A stretch of DNA of 64,000 nucleotides from Pyruvatibacter sp. HU-CL02332 (GCF_040362765.1 NZ_BAABWK010000002.1:930001-994000); one strand, 5' to 3'. Positions 8,883 to 19,714 are shown, counted from the first letter of the stretch. Notes: generated by a model from the sequence alone, not told the origin. Numbers and translations are program-made.

Positions 8883-10682
8883 CTAGGCCAACTCGAGGCC
8901 TTCCAGCTTGCCCGTGGCACGCCATCCTTCAAGTATTTCGAAGTACTTCACAGACCCTGCACCGTATGCGTTGTTCTGCTCACTACGGTCCGCAGGCTTG
9001 CCTTCATTGTTGTAATAGCCCGGCGTGCACTCCTCCAGGAAGCTGCGGCGCAAAGCGGCATTGTCGATGATTTCCTGGACCCAGGCACTCTCAGCTTCTT
9101 CCGTAGGCTGAACAGTACGGGCCTGACGCTTGTTGGCTTCATCAACCACATAAGCAATATGCGCAGCCTGCTCGATCAGCAAGTGAGGATAGTTGGCCGT
9201 GAAGCCTGCCTGTGCGGGGCCCATGATGAAGACATTGGGGAAGTCGCGCACATTCATGCCGTAGAGCGTGCGCATGCCGTCTTTCCATTTGTCAGACAGG
9301 GTGACGCCACCGCGACCCTTGAGGTCATATCCCGCGCGACGGGTGTACTCGGTGCCTACTTCAAAGCCAGTGGCATAGATCAGGCAGTCGATCTCATACT
9401 CTTTGCCGTTGGCCCAAACGGCACCTTCTGTGATTTTGTCGACGCCCTTGCCTTGTGTATCGACCAATTCGACATTGGGGCGGTTGAACGCCTGCAGATA
9501 CTCATCGTGGAAGCAGGGCCGTTTGCAGAACTGGCGGTACCACGGCTTGAGTGCTTCAGCAGTGTTGGGATCGGCAATGATCTCATCGACGCGCGCGCGC
9601 ACCTGCTCCATCTTTTTGAAGTCCGCAAGTTCTGCGAGATCTGCCAGGTCTTTGGGAGAGAGGTTCTTGTTGTCGCCCTGACTGGCGATGAACAGCAGGT
9701 TGCGGATGATGTCTGTCCAGCCATCATTGACAAGGTCTTCAGCGGCAAAGCCACCAGACACGAGAACGTTGAAGTTCTCCATACGGTGCTTGTGCCAACC
9801 TGGCTCGAGTGATTTGTGCCATTCGGGATCTGTCGGCTTGTTGTTGCGTACATCAATGGAGGATGGCGTGCGCTGGAACACGAACAGCTGCTTGGCACCC
9901 GCGGCCAGATGCGGCACGCACTGCACGGCAGTTGCGCCGGTGCCGATGATGCCGATGCGCTTATCGCTGATTTTATCCAAGCCACCTTCTGGCGCACCGC
10001 CCGTATAGGCATAGTCCCAACGGCTCGTGTGGAACGAATGTCCCTTGAAGCTTTCAACGCCCTTGATGCCCGGCAGCTTGGGCCGGTGCAACGGACCATT
10101 GGACATGATGACGAACTGTGCGCGCATCTTGTCGCCGCGATTGGTTTCAATCACCCAGCGTGATGCGTCTTCGTCCCACCACATGTCTGTGACTTCTGTT
10201 TGCAGGCAGGCATTGTCATACAGGTCAAAGTGCCGGGCGATGCGCTGGCTGTGCTCCAGAATTTCTGACGCACGCGAGTACTTCTCTGAAGGGATAAATC
10301 CAGTTTCTTCCAGCAGCGGCAGATAGACATAGCTTTCAATGTCGCAGGCTGCACCCGGGTAGCGGTTCCAATACCAGGTGCCGCCGAAGTCGCCGCCCTT
10401 CTCGATCATCCGCAGGTCCTTGATGCCCGCCTTGCGCAGTTCTGCACCGGCAAGCAATCCGCCGAAGCCACCGCCAATAACAGCTACCTGAACTTCGTCC
10501 GTCAGCGGTTCGCGGGAGAAACCCGGCTCGACATAGGGGTCCTCGAGATACTGCTCCAGCTCACCTGTAACTTCGCGGTACTGCTCATTGCCATCTGTCC
10601 GCAGACGTTTGTCGCGTTCAGCACGGTATTTTTCGCGCAGGGCATCAGAATCGAAGTCGACCAGTTCTTTGACGTCGCTCAT
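8883..10682 (-). CDS. Baeyer-Villiger flavin monooxygenase
   Basis: A 599-residue FAD- and NADPH-dependent monooxygenase of the type that inserts oxygen next to a ketone to give an ester or lactone. FAD Rossmann motif: GGGFGGLLAGAEL, about residue 68. The family fingerprint F-G---H---W appears intact as FKGHSFHTSRW. The NADPH Rossmann motif is IGTGATAVQ. The long N-terminal extension rich in charged residues is typical of one BVMO subgroup. I use ATG 10682, which has GAGGATC upstream, not the longer frame from 10772. It stands alone between two hairpins, so it is probably monocistronic; the native ketone substrate cannot be inferred. Confidence 0.92.
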   Translation of the reverse strand: MSDVKELVDFDSDALREKYRAERDKRLRTDGNEQYREVTGELEQYLEDPYVEPGFSREPLTDEVQVAVIGGGFGGLLAGAELRKAGIKDLRMIEKGGDFGGTWYWNRYPGAACDIESYVYLPLLEETGFIPSEKYSRASEILEHSQRIARHFDLYDNACLQTEVTDMWWDEDASRWVIETNRGDKMRAQFVIMSNGPLHRPKLPGIKGVESFKGHSFHTSRWDYAYTGGAPEGGLDKISDKRIGIIGTGATAVQCVPHLAAGAKQLFVFQRTPSSIDVRNNKPTDPEWHKSLEPGWHKHRMENFNVLVSGGFAAEDLVNDGWTDIIRNLLFIASQGDNKNLSPKDLADLAELADFKKMEQVRARVDEIIADPNTAEALKPWYRQFCKRPCFHDEYLQAFNRPNVELVDTQGKGVDKITEGAVWANGKEYEIDCLIYATGFEVGTEYTRRAGYDLKGRGGVTLSDKWKDGMRTLYGMNVRDFPNVFIMGPAQAGFTANYPHLLIEQAAHIAYVVDEANKRQARTVQPTEEAESAWVQEIIDNAALRRSFLEECTPGYYNNEGKPADRSEQNNAYGAGSVKYFEILEGWRATGKLEGLELA

Positions 10683-10793
10683 GGGGTGATCCTCAGTTTC
10701 CTCGAATGACTTTTTGTCACTTTTATATAGTAAGGAAACCTGACTTGACCAGTAAGTCGTTGAAATCGGCACCTCTTTGGCTGCTAAACGGCA

Positions 10794-10828
10794 GAACCCC
10801 CGCCGGATTCTGCGTCCGGCGGGGGTTC
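10794..10828 (-). terminator. Strong hairpin downstream of malate synthase G
   Basis: A perfect 14-bp stem (10794-10807 with 10815-10828) around a seven-base loop lies about 30 bases beyond the glcB stop. There is no long U tract on the minus strand, so termination is likely but not certain; it could also act as an mRNA-stabilising end. Confidence 0.7.
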
Positions 10829-10858
10829 TTGAGTGTGACTGGGTCGTTGGAGTTTGGC

Positions 10859-12988
10859 TTATGAAGCCTTCTTTTTGACCCGATAGGCATGCAGCAGCGG
10901 CTCTGTGTATCCGCTGGGCTGAACGGCGCCCTGATACACAAGCGCCTTGGCCGCTTCGTAGGCCAGACCATCAAACTTAGGCGCCATCGGCTCATAAGCA
11001 GCGTCGCCAGCGTTCTGGCCATCAACCTTGGCAGCCATACGTTCAAACGCTGCATCAACCTGCGCCGGTGTGCAGATGCCATGCATCAGCCAGTTGGCCA
11101 TGTGCTGAGATGAGATACGCAGGGTGGCGCGGTCTTCCATCAGGCCGATGTCGTTGACGTCGGGCACCTTGGAACAGCCAACGCCCTGATCGATCCACCG
11201 CACCACATAACCCAGAATACCCTGGGCGTTGTTTTCAAGCTCACGCTCAACAACATCCGTCGGCCAGTTGGTGTCCTTGGCAAGCGGCACAGACAGCAAC
11301 CGTTCGAGAGCTGGCGTTGGACGCTTGGCGATTTCATCACGCAGGCCCATTACTTCTACCTGATGGTAGTGAATGGCGTGAAGCGTTGCCGCCGTCGGGC
11401 TTGGCACCCAGGCGGTGTTGGCGCCCGTCTTGGGATGACCGATCTTCTGGTCGAGCATGTCGCCCATCCGATCAGGTGCTGCCCACATGCCCTTGCCGAT
11501 CTGCGCCTTGCCCGAAAGGCCACACGCAAGACCGATAGCGACGTTGCGTTCTTCATAAGCCTGGATCCAGTCAGACGCTTTCATGTCCGCCTTGAGGATC
11601 ATCGGACCAGCTTTCATGCTGGTGTGCATTTCGTCGCCGGTGCGGTCCAGGAAGCCTGTATTGATGAACACGATACGACCGGACACGGCCTTGATGCAGG
11701 CCGCCAGATTGGCGGATGTGCGGCGTTCCTCGTCCATCACGCCGACCTTGATGGTCCCGCGCGACAGACCAATCAGGTCTTCAACCGCTGCAAAGAGGCT
11801 GTCAGTGAATGCCACTTCGTCCGGGCCGTGCATTTTTGGCTTCACAACATAGATGGAGCCAGCCGGGCTGTTGACGCGGCGGCCGTTGGGGCCAACGTCC
11901 TGCAGCGAAATGAGGTTCGTGATGAGGGCATCAAGCACACCTTCAGGTGCCTGGCTGCCATCTTCCAGAAGCACAGCTTCCGTTTTCATCAGGTGGCCGA
12001 CGTTGCGGACGAGCAGCGTGCTGCGGCCCTGCAGGGTTGCTGCTTTGCCGTCAGGCGTTGTGAAGTCTTTGTCAGAAGCCAGCTTACGGGTCAGCGTCTT
12101 GCCACCCTTGTCGAAGCTTTCGACAAGATCGCCCTTCATGAGCCCGAGCCAGTTTGTGTAGGCGTCGATCTTGTCGGCGCAATCAACAGCAGCCACTGAG
12201 TCCTCAAGGTCGACGATAGTGGTGAGCGCTGACTCCATCAGGATGTCGGTGACGCCAGCAGCATCCGTTGAGCCAACATTGGTGGACCTGTCGATCAGAA
12301 TTTCAATATGCAGACCGTTGTGCTTGAGAAGCACAGACTCAGGTGTGTCCGGCAGACCGGTGAAGCCCGCAAAAAGTGACGGGTCCTTGAGGGCTGGCGT
12401 CAGGGCACCACCTTCAATCTTGTAGCCAGTTACATCTTTGTGGCTGCCTGAGGCCAGCGGCGCGAATTCGTCGAGGAGGCTTTTAGCCTTTTCAACAACC
12501 TGCGCACCGCGCTCTTCGTCATAGCCCGGGCCTTTGGCTTCGCCGGGAAGTGCATCGGTGCCGTAGAACGCATCATACAGGCTGCCCCAGCGTGCGTTGG
12601 CTGCATTCAGCACAAAGCGCGCATTGAGAGACGGCACAACAAGCTGCGGGCCAGCCATGGTCGCGATCTCAGGGTCCACATTTTCTGTAGTGATGCTGAA
12701 CTTGGCGGGCTCGTCTACGAGGTACCCAATCTCACGCAGAAATGCTTCATAGGCTGGCGCGTCAGTGATCGGACCCGGATTGGCTTCATGCCAGGCGTCG
12801 ATCTTGGTCTGAAGCTCTTCGCGGAACGCCAGCAGCTTGTCGTTCTCTGGCGAGAACTTCTTGAAGATGTCAGCAGCACCCTTCCAGAACGCGTCGGCCG
12901 TGACGCCGGAGCCCGGAAGGCACTTGCTTTCGACAAATTCAACGAGCGGCGCCGCGATACGGATGCCGTCCTTGTCCAGATAATCCAT
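10859..12988 (-). CDS. glcB: Malate synthase G
   Basis: Condenses glyoxylate with acetyl-CoA to malate, closing the glyoxylate bypass. At 709 residues it has the length of the monomeric G isoform (the A isoform is near 530). Recognisable segments include [18 protein letters not shown]-equivalent [35 protein letters not shown] and the late [11 protein letters not shown] region. It ends in a basic tail. Isocitrate lyase is not in the window; the enzyme can also serve glycolate use. It is followed by a strong hairpin and lies apart from its neighbours, so it is probably a single-gene unit. Confidence 0.96.
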   Translation of the reverse strand: MDYLDKDGIRIAAPLVEFVESKCLPGSGVTADAFWKGAADIFKKFSPENDKLLAFREELQTKIDAWHEANPGPITDAPAYEAFLREIGYLVDEPAKFSITTENVDPEIATMAGPQLVVPSLNARFVLNAANARWGSLYDAFYGTDALPGEAKGPGYDEERGAQVVEKAKSLLDEFAPLASGSHKDVTGYKIEGGALTPALKDPSLFAGFTGLPDTPESVLLKHNGLHIEILIDRSTNVGSTDAAGVTDILMESALTTIVDLEDSVAAVDCADKIDAYTNWLGLMKGDLVESFDKGGKTLTRKLASDKDFTTPDGKAATLQGRSTLLVRNVGHLMKTEAVLLEDGSQAPEGVLDALITNLISLQDVGPNGRRVNSPAGSIYVVKPKMHGPDEVAFTDSLFAAVEDLIGLSRGTIKVGVMDEERRTSANLAACIKAVSGRIVFINTGFLDRTGDEMHTSMKAGPMILKADMKASDWIQAYEERNVAIGLACGLSGKAQIGKGMWAAPDRMGDMLDQKIGHPKTGANTAWVPSPTAATLHAIHYHQVEVMGLRDEIAKRPTPALERLLSVPLAKDTNWPTDVVERELENNAQGILGYVVRWIDQGVGCSKVPDVNDIGLMEDRATLRISSQHMANWLMHGICTPAQVDAAFERMAAKVDGQNAGDAAYEPMAPKFDGLAYEAAKALVYQGAVQPSGYTEPLLHAYRVKKKAS

Positions 12989-13170
12989 GAAAAACCCTCA
13001 AACTTGCATTGTGACAAAGCGGTCGCCATGCCCGCCGGGGTGCGGAAGCAGTCAGAAATCTGCGGTTTCCGGAAGAATGCCTTGAGAAAACAAGACCCAG
13101 CCCCTGACGAATGAGCACGCCATTGGGTGCGGAATTACCCCATTGTGGGAGGTGGGGGCAAGGGGTGCGC

Positions 13171-14196
13171 CTAAAGTGGCAATCGCTCGATTAGCCAGAC
13201 ACACGAAACGATGCCGATACCATAGGTAATCGGCAGCTCAACAAGCCGACGCGAGGCGACGCGGCTGACCACCGCCAGCACCGAGCCAGCGGCCAGCACG
13301 AACAGAATCTGACCTGCTTCGACACCAAGATTGAAGGTCAGCAACGCAACCAGAACCGCCCCTTCTGGCAGTCCGATTTCCTGAAGAGCTCCGGCAAAGC
13401 CAAACCCGTGGAGAAGCCCGAATGCGAAGGCCACAACCCAGGGAAGACGCTCGGACAGACGCGGCACATGATCGTCGCCTGCAAGGGCGCGTATGGCGAC
13501 CTCCCTGGCCAGAAACACAATCGACAGGGCAATGATCGCTTCAACGGGCGCTGAGGGAAGGCTCACCCAGCCCATGGCGGTCATGCCGAGGGTCAATGAG
13601 TGAGATACGGTGAAGGCGGTGATGGTCTCAATAAGGCGCCGGAAGCCGGTAATGAGAAACAGAAGCGCCAACACGAAGAGCAGGTGGTCATACCCCATGA
13701 GGATGTGTTCGACGCCGAGCCAGAAATATGTCCACCCGGCGCCTGAGGCCTGCGGCCCCTGATCCAGCACAACTGATGGTTCTTGGGGCGTCGCGCGAGC
13801 GGTCTGCACCTTGTCGCCCGTCGTCGCTCGGATGAGCACATCCGTGAGTGTGCCATCCAGGCCTTCAAACCGGATTGGCCTGCCGACCAGAAGTTCCTCG
13901 CACACCAGGGCAAACTTGACGCGCAGGGTGGTTGCGTCATTGAGCCTTTGTGGCTGCCCGTCAATTCCGCAGTCAGGCGGGAACTGTGGCTCAACGGAGA
14001 GTGGACGCCCCTGCCGTTTAGGCACTTTCCACACAAGGTCATACCTCATGTCAGCCGTGTTCAGGTCACGCGCTGTATTGATTTCTAGATATGCTGGCCT
14101 GAGTTCATGCGCCTTTGCGACACCAGACACTCCACCGCTCGCAAACAATGCGATGACTGCGGCGCAAACAAGAAACAGATCACCGGTTGGCCTCAT
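13171..14196 (-). CDS. HupE/UreJ_2-family membrane protein
   Basis: A 341-residue protein with an N-terminal signal segment, a predicted periplasmic beta-rich half (about 30-170) and a C-terminal membrane domain of roughly six helices containing GVEHILMGYDHLLFVLALLFLITGF and HGFGFAGAL, the HupE/UreJ signature with conserved His and Asp residues. HupE/UreJ proteins are associated with nickel or other metal transport near hydrogenases and ureases, but this gene is 20 kb from the urease genes. It sits instead at the end of a DUF3604 / PpiC operon, and its start overlaps the isomerase stop by four bases (ATGA), implying coupled translation. Confidence 0.82.
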   Translation of the reverse strand: MRPTGDLFLVCAAVIALFASGGVSGVAKAHELRPAYLEINTARDLNTADMRYDLVWKVPKRQGRPLSVEPQFPPDCGIDGQPQRLNDATTLRVKFALVCEELLVGRPIRFEGLDGTLTDVLIRATTGDKVQTARATPQEPSVVLDQGPQASGAGWTYFWLGVEHILMGYDHLLFVLALLFLITGFRRLIETITAFTVSHSLTLGMTAMGWVSLPSAPVEAIIALSIVFLAREVAIRALAGDDHVPRLSERLPWVVAFAFGLLHGFGFAGALQEIGLPEGAVLVALLTFNLGVEAGQILFVLAAGSVLAVVSRVASRRLVELPITYGIGIVSCVWLIERLPL

Positions 14197-15023
14197 TCGG
14201 CCTGACCTTCGATTTCGATATCATACTGAGCGCTCATGGCCGCATAGGCCGCCTCCTCCGCCTTCACGCGCTCTTCTCCGAGCCAATCGCGCTCCACCTG
14301 CCGCCTTACCTCTGTAAAGGCAACCGGGCGGGACGGAGTGGATGCTGAAAGCTGGACGAGATGATATCCCAGCCCCGACGTGACCGGGCCGGACCAATCG
14401 TTGACAGGCAAGGACGCCAGAGCGTCAGTGAATTTCTCGCCGAACACACGCGTCACTGCATTAGATGTGGCTGCATCCATCTCTGGGGGCAACGCGATGG
14501 GGTCCCCTAGGTCTGATGGCAAAACACCATTAGCAAGTTGCGTCGCTGCCTCCTCCATTCGGGACGTATCGAGCGCGGCAAAATAGACTTGCGTGAAGGT
14601 GTATGTGGGCGGGGCCTCATAGCGCTGTGCGTTTTCATCAAACCACGCCTTCAGGACCTCTTGGGACGGCAATTCCTGCACCGCGGATTCCGCAGCGAAG
14701 AACTCCAGCTTCTGCCGCAACCGTCGACGGATGACCTGATCGTTGACATCAAGGCCAAGTTTGAGCGCCTCGCGGTAGTACACCTCATCCTTGATGTAAT
14801 TGCGGACGAGGCCCTGAAGTTCTTCATCGGTTGGAGGACGATTCCATGTCCTCTGCCAGACCAGTGCCAGCTGCTCCACCTGCTCAACCGAGACAACGAT
14901 GCGACCACTCTCCTGGTCGTCATCACCTACCCAGGCGTAGAGCGCAAAAATGAATGCTCCGGCCAATAGGAAATGGACAAGCGGCTCCCGCCACAGGCCA
15001 GAGGGCCAGCGCGTCTTAGACAT
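14193..15023 (-). CDS. PpiC/parvulin-type peptidyl-prolyl isomerase, membrane anchored
   Basis: 276 residues: one N-terminal membrane helix (about 15-32, HFLLAGAFIFALYAWVG), a SurA/PrsA-like helical domain (about 45-120) and a PpiC domain near 125-240 (FTQVYF, GLGYHLVQLS). It should face the periplasm and help fold exported proteins. It starts 15 bases after the DUF3604 gene with AAGGACGAG upstream and overlaps the next gene by four bases, so the three are one operon. The natural inference is that its client is one of its operon partners. Confidence 0.82.
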   Translation of the reverse strand: MSKTRWPSGLWREPLVHFLLAGAFIFALYAWVGDDDQESGRIVVSVEQVEQLALVWQRTWNRPPTDEELQGLVRNYIKDEVYYREALKLGLDVNDQVIRRRLRQKLEFFAAESAVQELPSQEVLKAWFDENAQRYEAPPTYTFTQVYFAALDTSRMEEAATQLANGVLPSDLGDPIALPPEMDAATSNAVTRVFGEKFTDALASLPVNDWSGPVTSGLGYHLVQLSASTPSRPVAFTEVRRQVERDWLGEERVKAEEAAYAAMSAQYDIEIEGQAE

Positions 15024-15038
15024 TGGAGATACTCGTCC

Positions 15039-17018
15039 TTAGGCGGGGTCGTACCAAATCGGTGAAGAGTAGGCACGTTCCTGATTGATGAGTTCGGCAC
15101 CCTCGGGCAATTCGGTGCCATAGCGAACCACATCATATGCCGTCCAGCGCGGTGTTGGAATCTCAATTGTCCGCACGTAGTAGAAGGCACGTTGCGTTGG
15201 ATCAAAGTCAGGGTCTGTCCAGACGGTGGCCAGCTGAGCAGCACCAATTGTATTGGTCCAGCTTGGGCCGGACAGATCAACCGTGTTGCCTACATCAGGG
15301 ATTTTGCCGTCAGCATCCCGCACACGATCATCAGACCAGACCACATCATGGACCTGCTCCTGGGTTTCACCGTTGGCATCAACCCAGCCCTTGATGATCT
15401 GCACTCGATCAAGATTGGCCCCATCAGGGTCCATGACAGAGTGTACAAGGAATGAAGGCGCCGCGCCGTCAGCACACGCTGCCACGTCACCACCCATGGG
15501 AACGCCCTTGGCATATCCACGTGTCGCAAAATCTGAAGCTTCGGCATCTTCCGCAACAAAATCACAGCCGCCGAAGAAGCGCAGCTTGATGCGTGGTCCT
15601 GTCGAGGCATACACCTCTTTGCGCATCATCGCGTCAAACAGGGCTTCGCGTGTGTTTTCCTTGGCCCAAACAGCGGCATAGCCTGACGCAAGGTACTGCC
15701 ACCCAAGACGGCGGATACCGTCACTACTTCCACCACCATCCGTCTTGTTGGCGCGCCGTTTGCCCGGCTCCACACCGGTATGCTTGCCGAAGAAGTTGTC
15801 CGAGTCCGCAGTTGCCAATGCAGTGTGTGAGTCCGTGGAGCCGATCATCCCGAACTTGAAGGGATTGACGCCGGTGTCTTTCTCAATGGACAGACCGCGC
15901 TTGAGGGCTTCACGCACATAGTCACCTGAAAGCATCTCAGGCGTCTTGTTGCCGACAATGTTCAGATTGCCATCTTCCCACCCTGCGTCGCCGTAAGACG
16001 CAAACTCATCATTTGGAGAAAGGAATGGGTGAGACTCTGAGTCACCTTTGATCTGGGTGACTTCAACAATTGGTTCCCACCGCGCGCGCCGTGTTGCGTA
16101 TTCCGCATCAATTGCAGCGCCCTCAAAGTCCACAAGGGCAAACATCCGCCCGTTCGACAGGTTGGAGTTATGTGGAATGGCCAGAACCTGACCACCCGTG
16201 TTCGCTTCATACTGTTCCAGCACGGTCCAAAGATCAGCGGGGTCTTCGCTCACAGTCGAGGAGAACGGAAACACATTGTTGGTGATCTCCGGTCCGTCCC
16301 GATACACGACAACACGGTGCATGTTGTCGCCTTTTGGCACCGACGTGTATTCGTAGCCAACGAAGGCTGAGAAAGTGCCCGGCTCGTTGTATTGCTCGAT
16401 CAGATCACCACGGGCTTGCCAGAGGTTCTTGAGAATCGGGCCCATGACCTTGGGATCACCCAGCACTTCAGGGTTGGTGCCCTTGGTGTGACCATCAATC
16501 AATTCCAAGGTGGCCTGTGCGGATTCCTTGCCACCGGCCTGAAGCATCTTGCTCCAGCGGGCGAGCCTTTCGTCCGTCATCAAGGCCGGGTTTCCATTGT
16601 AGATTTCCCGCGTGACGCCCAGACCTTCCGCGTGGTCTGCAATCACAAGGAAATCCAATGGACGTGACAGTTGCGCTTCCGTGCCGGTTGTCGAGGTAAC
16701 CTTTTCACCGCTTGCAAACTTGAGCGCTGCTTCGGGTCCGAGTCGCGCACCGAACGCAAACGCATCAGCAGAGTCGGATGTGTGCAGGTGGGTGTCGCCC
16801 CAAAAGACGTCTGTGGCCATTGTGTCAGCCGACGCTGCAGCTACCGGCGTCGCACTCTCGGCTTCAGGTGCAATGGGTTCTGCCGCTGCTACCTCAGTGA
16901 CTTCCGCGGGCTCCGGTGCAGTTGCATCCGCAGTGGTGTCGTTTCCAGCGTCTCCGCAGGCGGCCAATGCCAACGCTGCGCCTGATGCCACGAGTATGCG
17001 TAAATCAAAAGTAGCCAT
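15039..17018 (-). CDS. DUF3604-family lipoprotein
   Basis: A 659-residue exported protein matching the DUF3604 family. An LAAC lipobox at about residues 18-21 predicts a lipoprotein. It is followed by an acidic, Ala/Pro/Glu-rich linker and the family's opening WGDTHLHTSDSADAF, a PHP-like metal-binding His motif. Later conserved segments are VIADHAEGLG, AIPHNSNLSNG and GSTDSHTALA, consistent with a metal-dependent hydrolase fold. The reaction is not established. I start at ATG 17018 (GGGGGA upstream) because that places the lipobox correctly; a longer frame begins at 17060. It is first in the operon with the PpiC isomerase and HupE/UreJ protein. Confidence 0.85.
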   Translation of the reverse strand: MATFDLRILVASGAALALAACGDAGNDTTADATAPEPAEVTEVAAAEPIAPEAESATPVAAASADTMATDVFWGDTHLHTSDSADAFAFGARLGPEAALKFASGEKVTSTTGTEAQLSRPLDFLVIADHAEGLGVTREIYNGNPALMTDERLARWSKMLQAGGKESAQATLELIDGHTKGTNPEVLGDPKVMGPILKNLWQARGDLIEQYNEPGTFSAFVGYEYTSVPKGDNMHRVVVYRDGPEITNNVFPFSSTVSEDPADLWTVLEQYEANTGGQVLAIPHNSNLSNGRMFALVDFEGAAIDAEYATRRARWEPIVEVTQIKGDSESHPFLSPNDEFASYGDAGWEDGNLNIVGNKTPEMLSGDYVREALKRGLSIEKDTGVNPFKFGMIGSTDSHTALATADSDNFFGKHTGVEPGKRRANKTDGGGSSDGIRRLGWQYLASGYAAVWAKENTREALFDAMMRKEVYASTGPRIKLRFFGGCDFVAEDAEASDFATRGYAKGVPMGGDVAACADGAAPSFLVHSVMDPDGANLDRVQIIKGWVDANGETQEQVHDVVWSDDRVRDADGKIPDVGNTVDLSGPSWTNTIGAAQLATVWTDPDFDPTQRAFYYVRTIEIPTPRWTAYDVVRYGTELPEGAELINQERAYSSPIWYDPA

Positions 17019-17183
17019 CGTATCCCCCGAACTGTCCCTTGGACTTATTTTTAATGACACACACTAACTCCACGGCACCCCGATAGGGAAGCCCTGCGGC
17101 CACCTGTCTTTCATCACATTGACCACCTCAGACGCTGAACACTAGGTTGGACGCGAACAAAATCAGAATTTGAGGAAACACAA

Positions 17184-17924
17184 ATGGACGATCTTTTTGA
17201 TCTGAGCGGCAAAGTCGCCGTCATAACCGGGGGCTCGCGCGGGCTTGGCCGTCAAATGTCCCTGGCATTTGCGCAGCGTGGCGCTGACATCGTCATCGCA
17301 AGCCGAAAACTGGATGCATGCGAAGATGTTGCTAAAGAGGTTGAGGCCCTTGGTCGCCGGGCCCTCCCCTTGGCGCTTGACGCATCCAAGTGGGACGATG
17401 TGGGTGCGTTCGCAGATCGTATTTATGACGAGTGGGGTCGCATCGACATCCTGGTCAACAATGCGGGCAAGTCACCCGCCGTTCCTTCGCATGAGGTGAC
17501 GGAGAAACTGTTCGACATGGTGGTGGACCTGAACTTCAAAGGTCCGTTCAGACTTGCAGCCAATGTGGCCCAGCGCATGGTTGAAGCAGGCGGTGGTGTG
17601 ATCATCAATGTTTCATCGAGCGGGGCACTGGTACCGCTGCCGTGGGCGGTGCCGTACTCCGGCGCAAAGGCTGCCCTCAATGCGATGACCGTGTCGCTGG
17701 CGCGGGAGTACGGGCCAAGTGTGCGGGTCAATACAATCTCAGCTGGTCCCTTCCTGACCGACATCTCCAAAGCGTGGAGCGAGGAAGCGCGCGAGAAGTC
17801 AGACAACTCGCTGCAGCGTCCCGGCAAGCCAGAGGAAATCGTTACAACGGCACTCTATCTTGCCAGCCCGGCGTCGAGCTTTACCACCGGTGCCATTGTG
17901 CGATGTGACGGGGGTATGGGTTAA
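17184..17924 (+). CDS. Short-chain dehydrogenase/reductase
   Basis: A classical SDR of 246 residues: NAD(P)-binding TGGSRGLG at about 15-22, NNAG near 91, catalytic Ser in INVSSSG and Y-x-x-x-K in YSGAKAAL (about 156-160), and a C-terminal GAIVRCDGGMG. The Arg after the glycine motif and ASRK after strand 2 favour NADP(H), but the substrate cannot be assigned. It runs convergently into the acyl-CoA synthetase with nine bases between stops. Confidence 0.9.
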   Translation: MDDLFDLSGKVAVITGGSRGLGRQMSLAFAQRGADIVIASRKLDACEDVAKEVEALGRRALPLALDASKWDDVGAFADRIYDEWGRIDILVNNAGKSPAVPSHEVTEKLFDMVVDLNFKGPFRLAANVAQRMVEAGGGVIINVSSSGALVPLPWAVPYSGAKAALNAMTVSLAREYGPSVRVNTISAGPFLTDISKAWSEEAREKSDNSLQRPGKPEEIVTTALYLASPASSFTTGAIVRCDGGMG

Positions 17925-17933
17925 GGCAAAGGC

Positions 17934-19631
17934 TCAGGCCGTTTTTGCCGTGGACAGTCCGAGCTTTGCCACCATGGCCTCGCGTATGTCGATTTTGCGG
18001 ATCTTGCCGGTGACGGTCATCGGCAACTCATCCACGAACTCGATGTACCGGGGCACCTTGAAGCGCGCGATCTGCCCGTCGCAGAACGTCTTGACGTCAT
18101 CCGCGGACAAATTTGTGCCCGGCTTAAGTCGAATCCACGCGCAGACCTCTTCGCCGTATTTGTCATCCGGCACACCCAGTACGGCAACATCCTCAACGGC
18201 TGGATGCGTAAACAGAAATTCCTCGATTTCTCGGGGATAGATGTTCTCGCCGCCGCGGATGATCATATCCTTGATCCGCCCGACAATGTTGCCATAGCCA
18301 GCATCGTCGATGGTTGCCAGATCGCCGGTGTGCATCCAGCCATCGGCACTTAGAACCTCGGCGGTTTTTTCTTCATCGCCCCAATAGCCGATCATTACGG
18401 AATAACCTTTGGTGCACAGTTCTCCGGGTACTCCGGGTGACACCGTTTTATCGTTCTCATCCACGATCTTACATTCAACATGCGGCAACACCCGACCGAT
18501 GGTTGATACGCGTCTGTCGAGCGGGTCATCGCCAGTGCTTTGAAAACTCACTGGCGACGTTTCCGTCATGCCATAGGCGATGGTGACGTCCTTCATGTGC
18601 ATGTCTCCCACCACCTGCTTCATGACTTCCACAGGACATGGCGAGCCGGCCATGCAGCCGGTGCGCAGAGAAGACACGTCAAAGCTCGCAAAGTCCGGGT
18701 GTGCGAGCTCGGAAATGAACATTGTCGGGACACCATAGAGCCCTGTGCACTTTTCAGCTTCGACTGCTTTCAGAGTTTCGCCGGGGTCAAAGGTCGGGGC
18801 CGGATAGACCATGGCCGCGCCATGGGTGAGGCACCCAAGGTTACCCATCACCATGCCGAAGCAATGATAGAGCGGGACAGGAATACAAAGACGGTCCCCA
18901 GGCATGAGGCCGATATTGTGCCCGACGGCATTCCCGTTGTTTAGAATGTTCCGGTGCGAGAGCGTGGCCCCTTTGGGCATTCCGGTGGTGCCGCTGGTGA
19001 ACTGAATGTTGATTGGCTCTGAGGCGTGGAGACCTGCTGCAATCGTGCGCACGTCTTCCAGCTCTCGGGTGGTCGGGTCCGTGCTGAGGTCATTTAGAGA
19101 CAGCCAGCCGGGTCGCGCGTCTTCACCGATGAGGATGACATGCCTGAGGTGAGGCAATGCCTCCGCGGCCAGTTCCTTGCCCGGCGTGAGGTCCGCAATC
19201 TCTGGCGCCAATTTTTCCACCATCGCCGCGTATTCACTTGTCTTGTAAGCGACGGGCGTGACCAGTGCTTTCAGCTCAACCTTGTTGAGAGCGTATTCCA
19301 ACTCAAAGACGCGATAGGCAGGATTCACGTTGACCAGGATCAGGCCGAGTTGCGCCGTCGCGAACTGCGTCAGCGTCCATTCGGCCATGTTTGGCGCCCA
19401 GATGCCGACCCTGTCGCCCTTGCGCAAACCAAGCCGATGCAAGCCTGCAGCAAAAGCTTCGGCCTTTTGTTTGAGCTGCGCATAAGTCCATCTCACATTC
19501 TGGTGGACGGATACTACGGCGTCCTGCTCAGGCCAGGTGGCAACGGCATGGGCCAGAGCATCTGCAATCGTGTGCTCAAGGAGTGGCTGGTGTTTTGCGC
19601 CTTTTACATGCGCTTCCTGGAGCTTTGTCAT
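17934..19631 (-). CDS. Acyl-CoA synthetase (AMP-binding, fatty-acid--CoA ligase type)
   Basis: A 565-residue ANL-superfamily adenylating enzyme that activates a carboxylic acid as acyl-AMP and transfers it to CoA. The P-loop-like motif [18 protein letters not shown] is near residue 210, YGMTETSP near 350, and the hinge and C-terminal lysine motif ([39 protein letters not shown]) are intact. Length and sequence resemble medium/long-chain fatty acyl-CoA synthetases; exact chain preference is not readable. Its start is 165 bases from the divergent VWA gene. Confidence 0.92.
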   Translation of the reverse strand: MTKLQEAHVKGAKHQPLLEHTIADALAHAVATWPEQDAVVSVHQNVRWTYAQLKQKAEAFAAGLHRLGLRKGDRVGIWAPNMAEWTLTQFATAQLGLILVNVNPAYRVFELEYALNKVELKALVTPVAYKTSEYAAMVEKLAPEIADLTPGKELAAEALPHLRHVILIGEDARPGWLSLNDLSTDPTTRELEDVRTIAAGLHASEPINIQFTSGTTGMPKGATLSHRNILNNGNAVGHNIGLMPGDRLCIPVPLYHCFGMVMGNLGCLTHGAAMVYPAPTFDPGETLKAVEAEKCTGLYGVPTMFISELAHPDFASFDVSSLRTGCMAGSPCPVEVMKQVVGDMHMKDVTIAYGMTETSPVSFQSTGDDPLDRRVSTIGRVLPHVECKIVDENDKTVSPGVPGELCTKGYSVMIGYWGDEEKTAEVLSADGWMHTGDLATIDDAGYGNIVGRIKDMIIRGGENIYPREIEEFLFTHPAVEDVAVLGVPDDKYGEEVCAWIRLKPGTNLSADDVKTFCDGQIARFKVPRYIEFVDELPMTVTGKIRKIDIREAMVAKLGLSTAKTA

Positions 19632-19696
19632 TTTGAGTTACGCCCTGTTGTCTTGCCAGTTACGCACAATGTCATGTTTTTGCCGTGCTCGCCCAC

Positions 19697-19714
19697 ATCA
19701 TCAAAATTGATGAT
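19697..19714. promoter_or_regulatory. Perfect palindrome in the divergent promoter region (candidate operator)
   Basis: ATCATCAA-AA-TTGATGAT: two perfect 8-base arms around a two-base centre, between the acyl-CoA synthetase (start 19631, leftward) and the VWA gene (start 19799, rightward). Its length and symmetry suit a dimeric repressor or activator. Which gene it serves is unknown. Confidence 0.45.
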
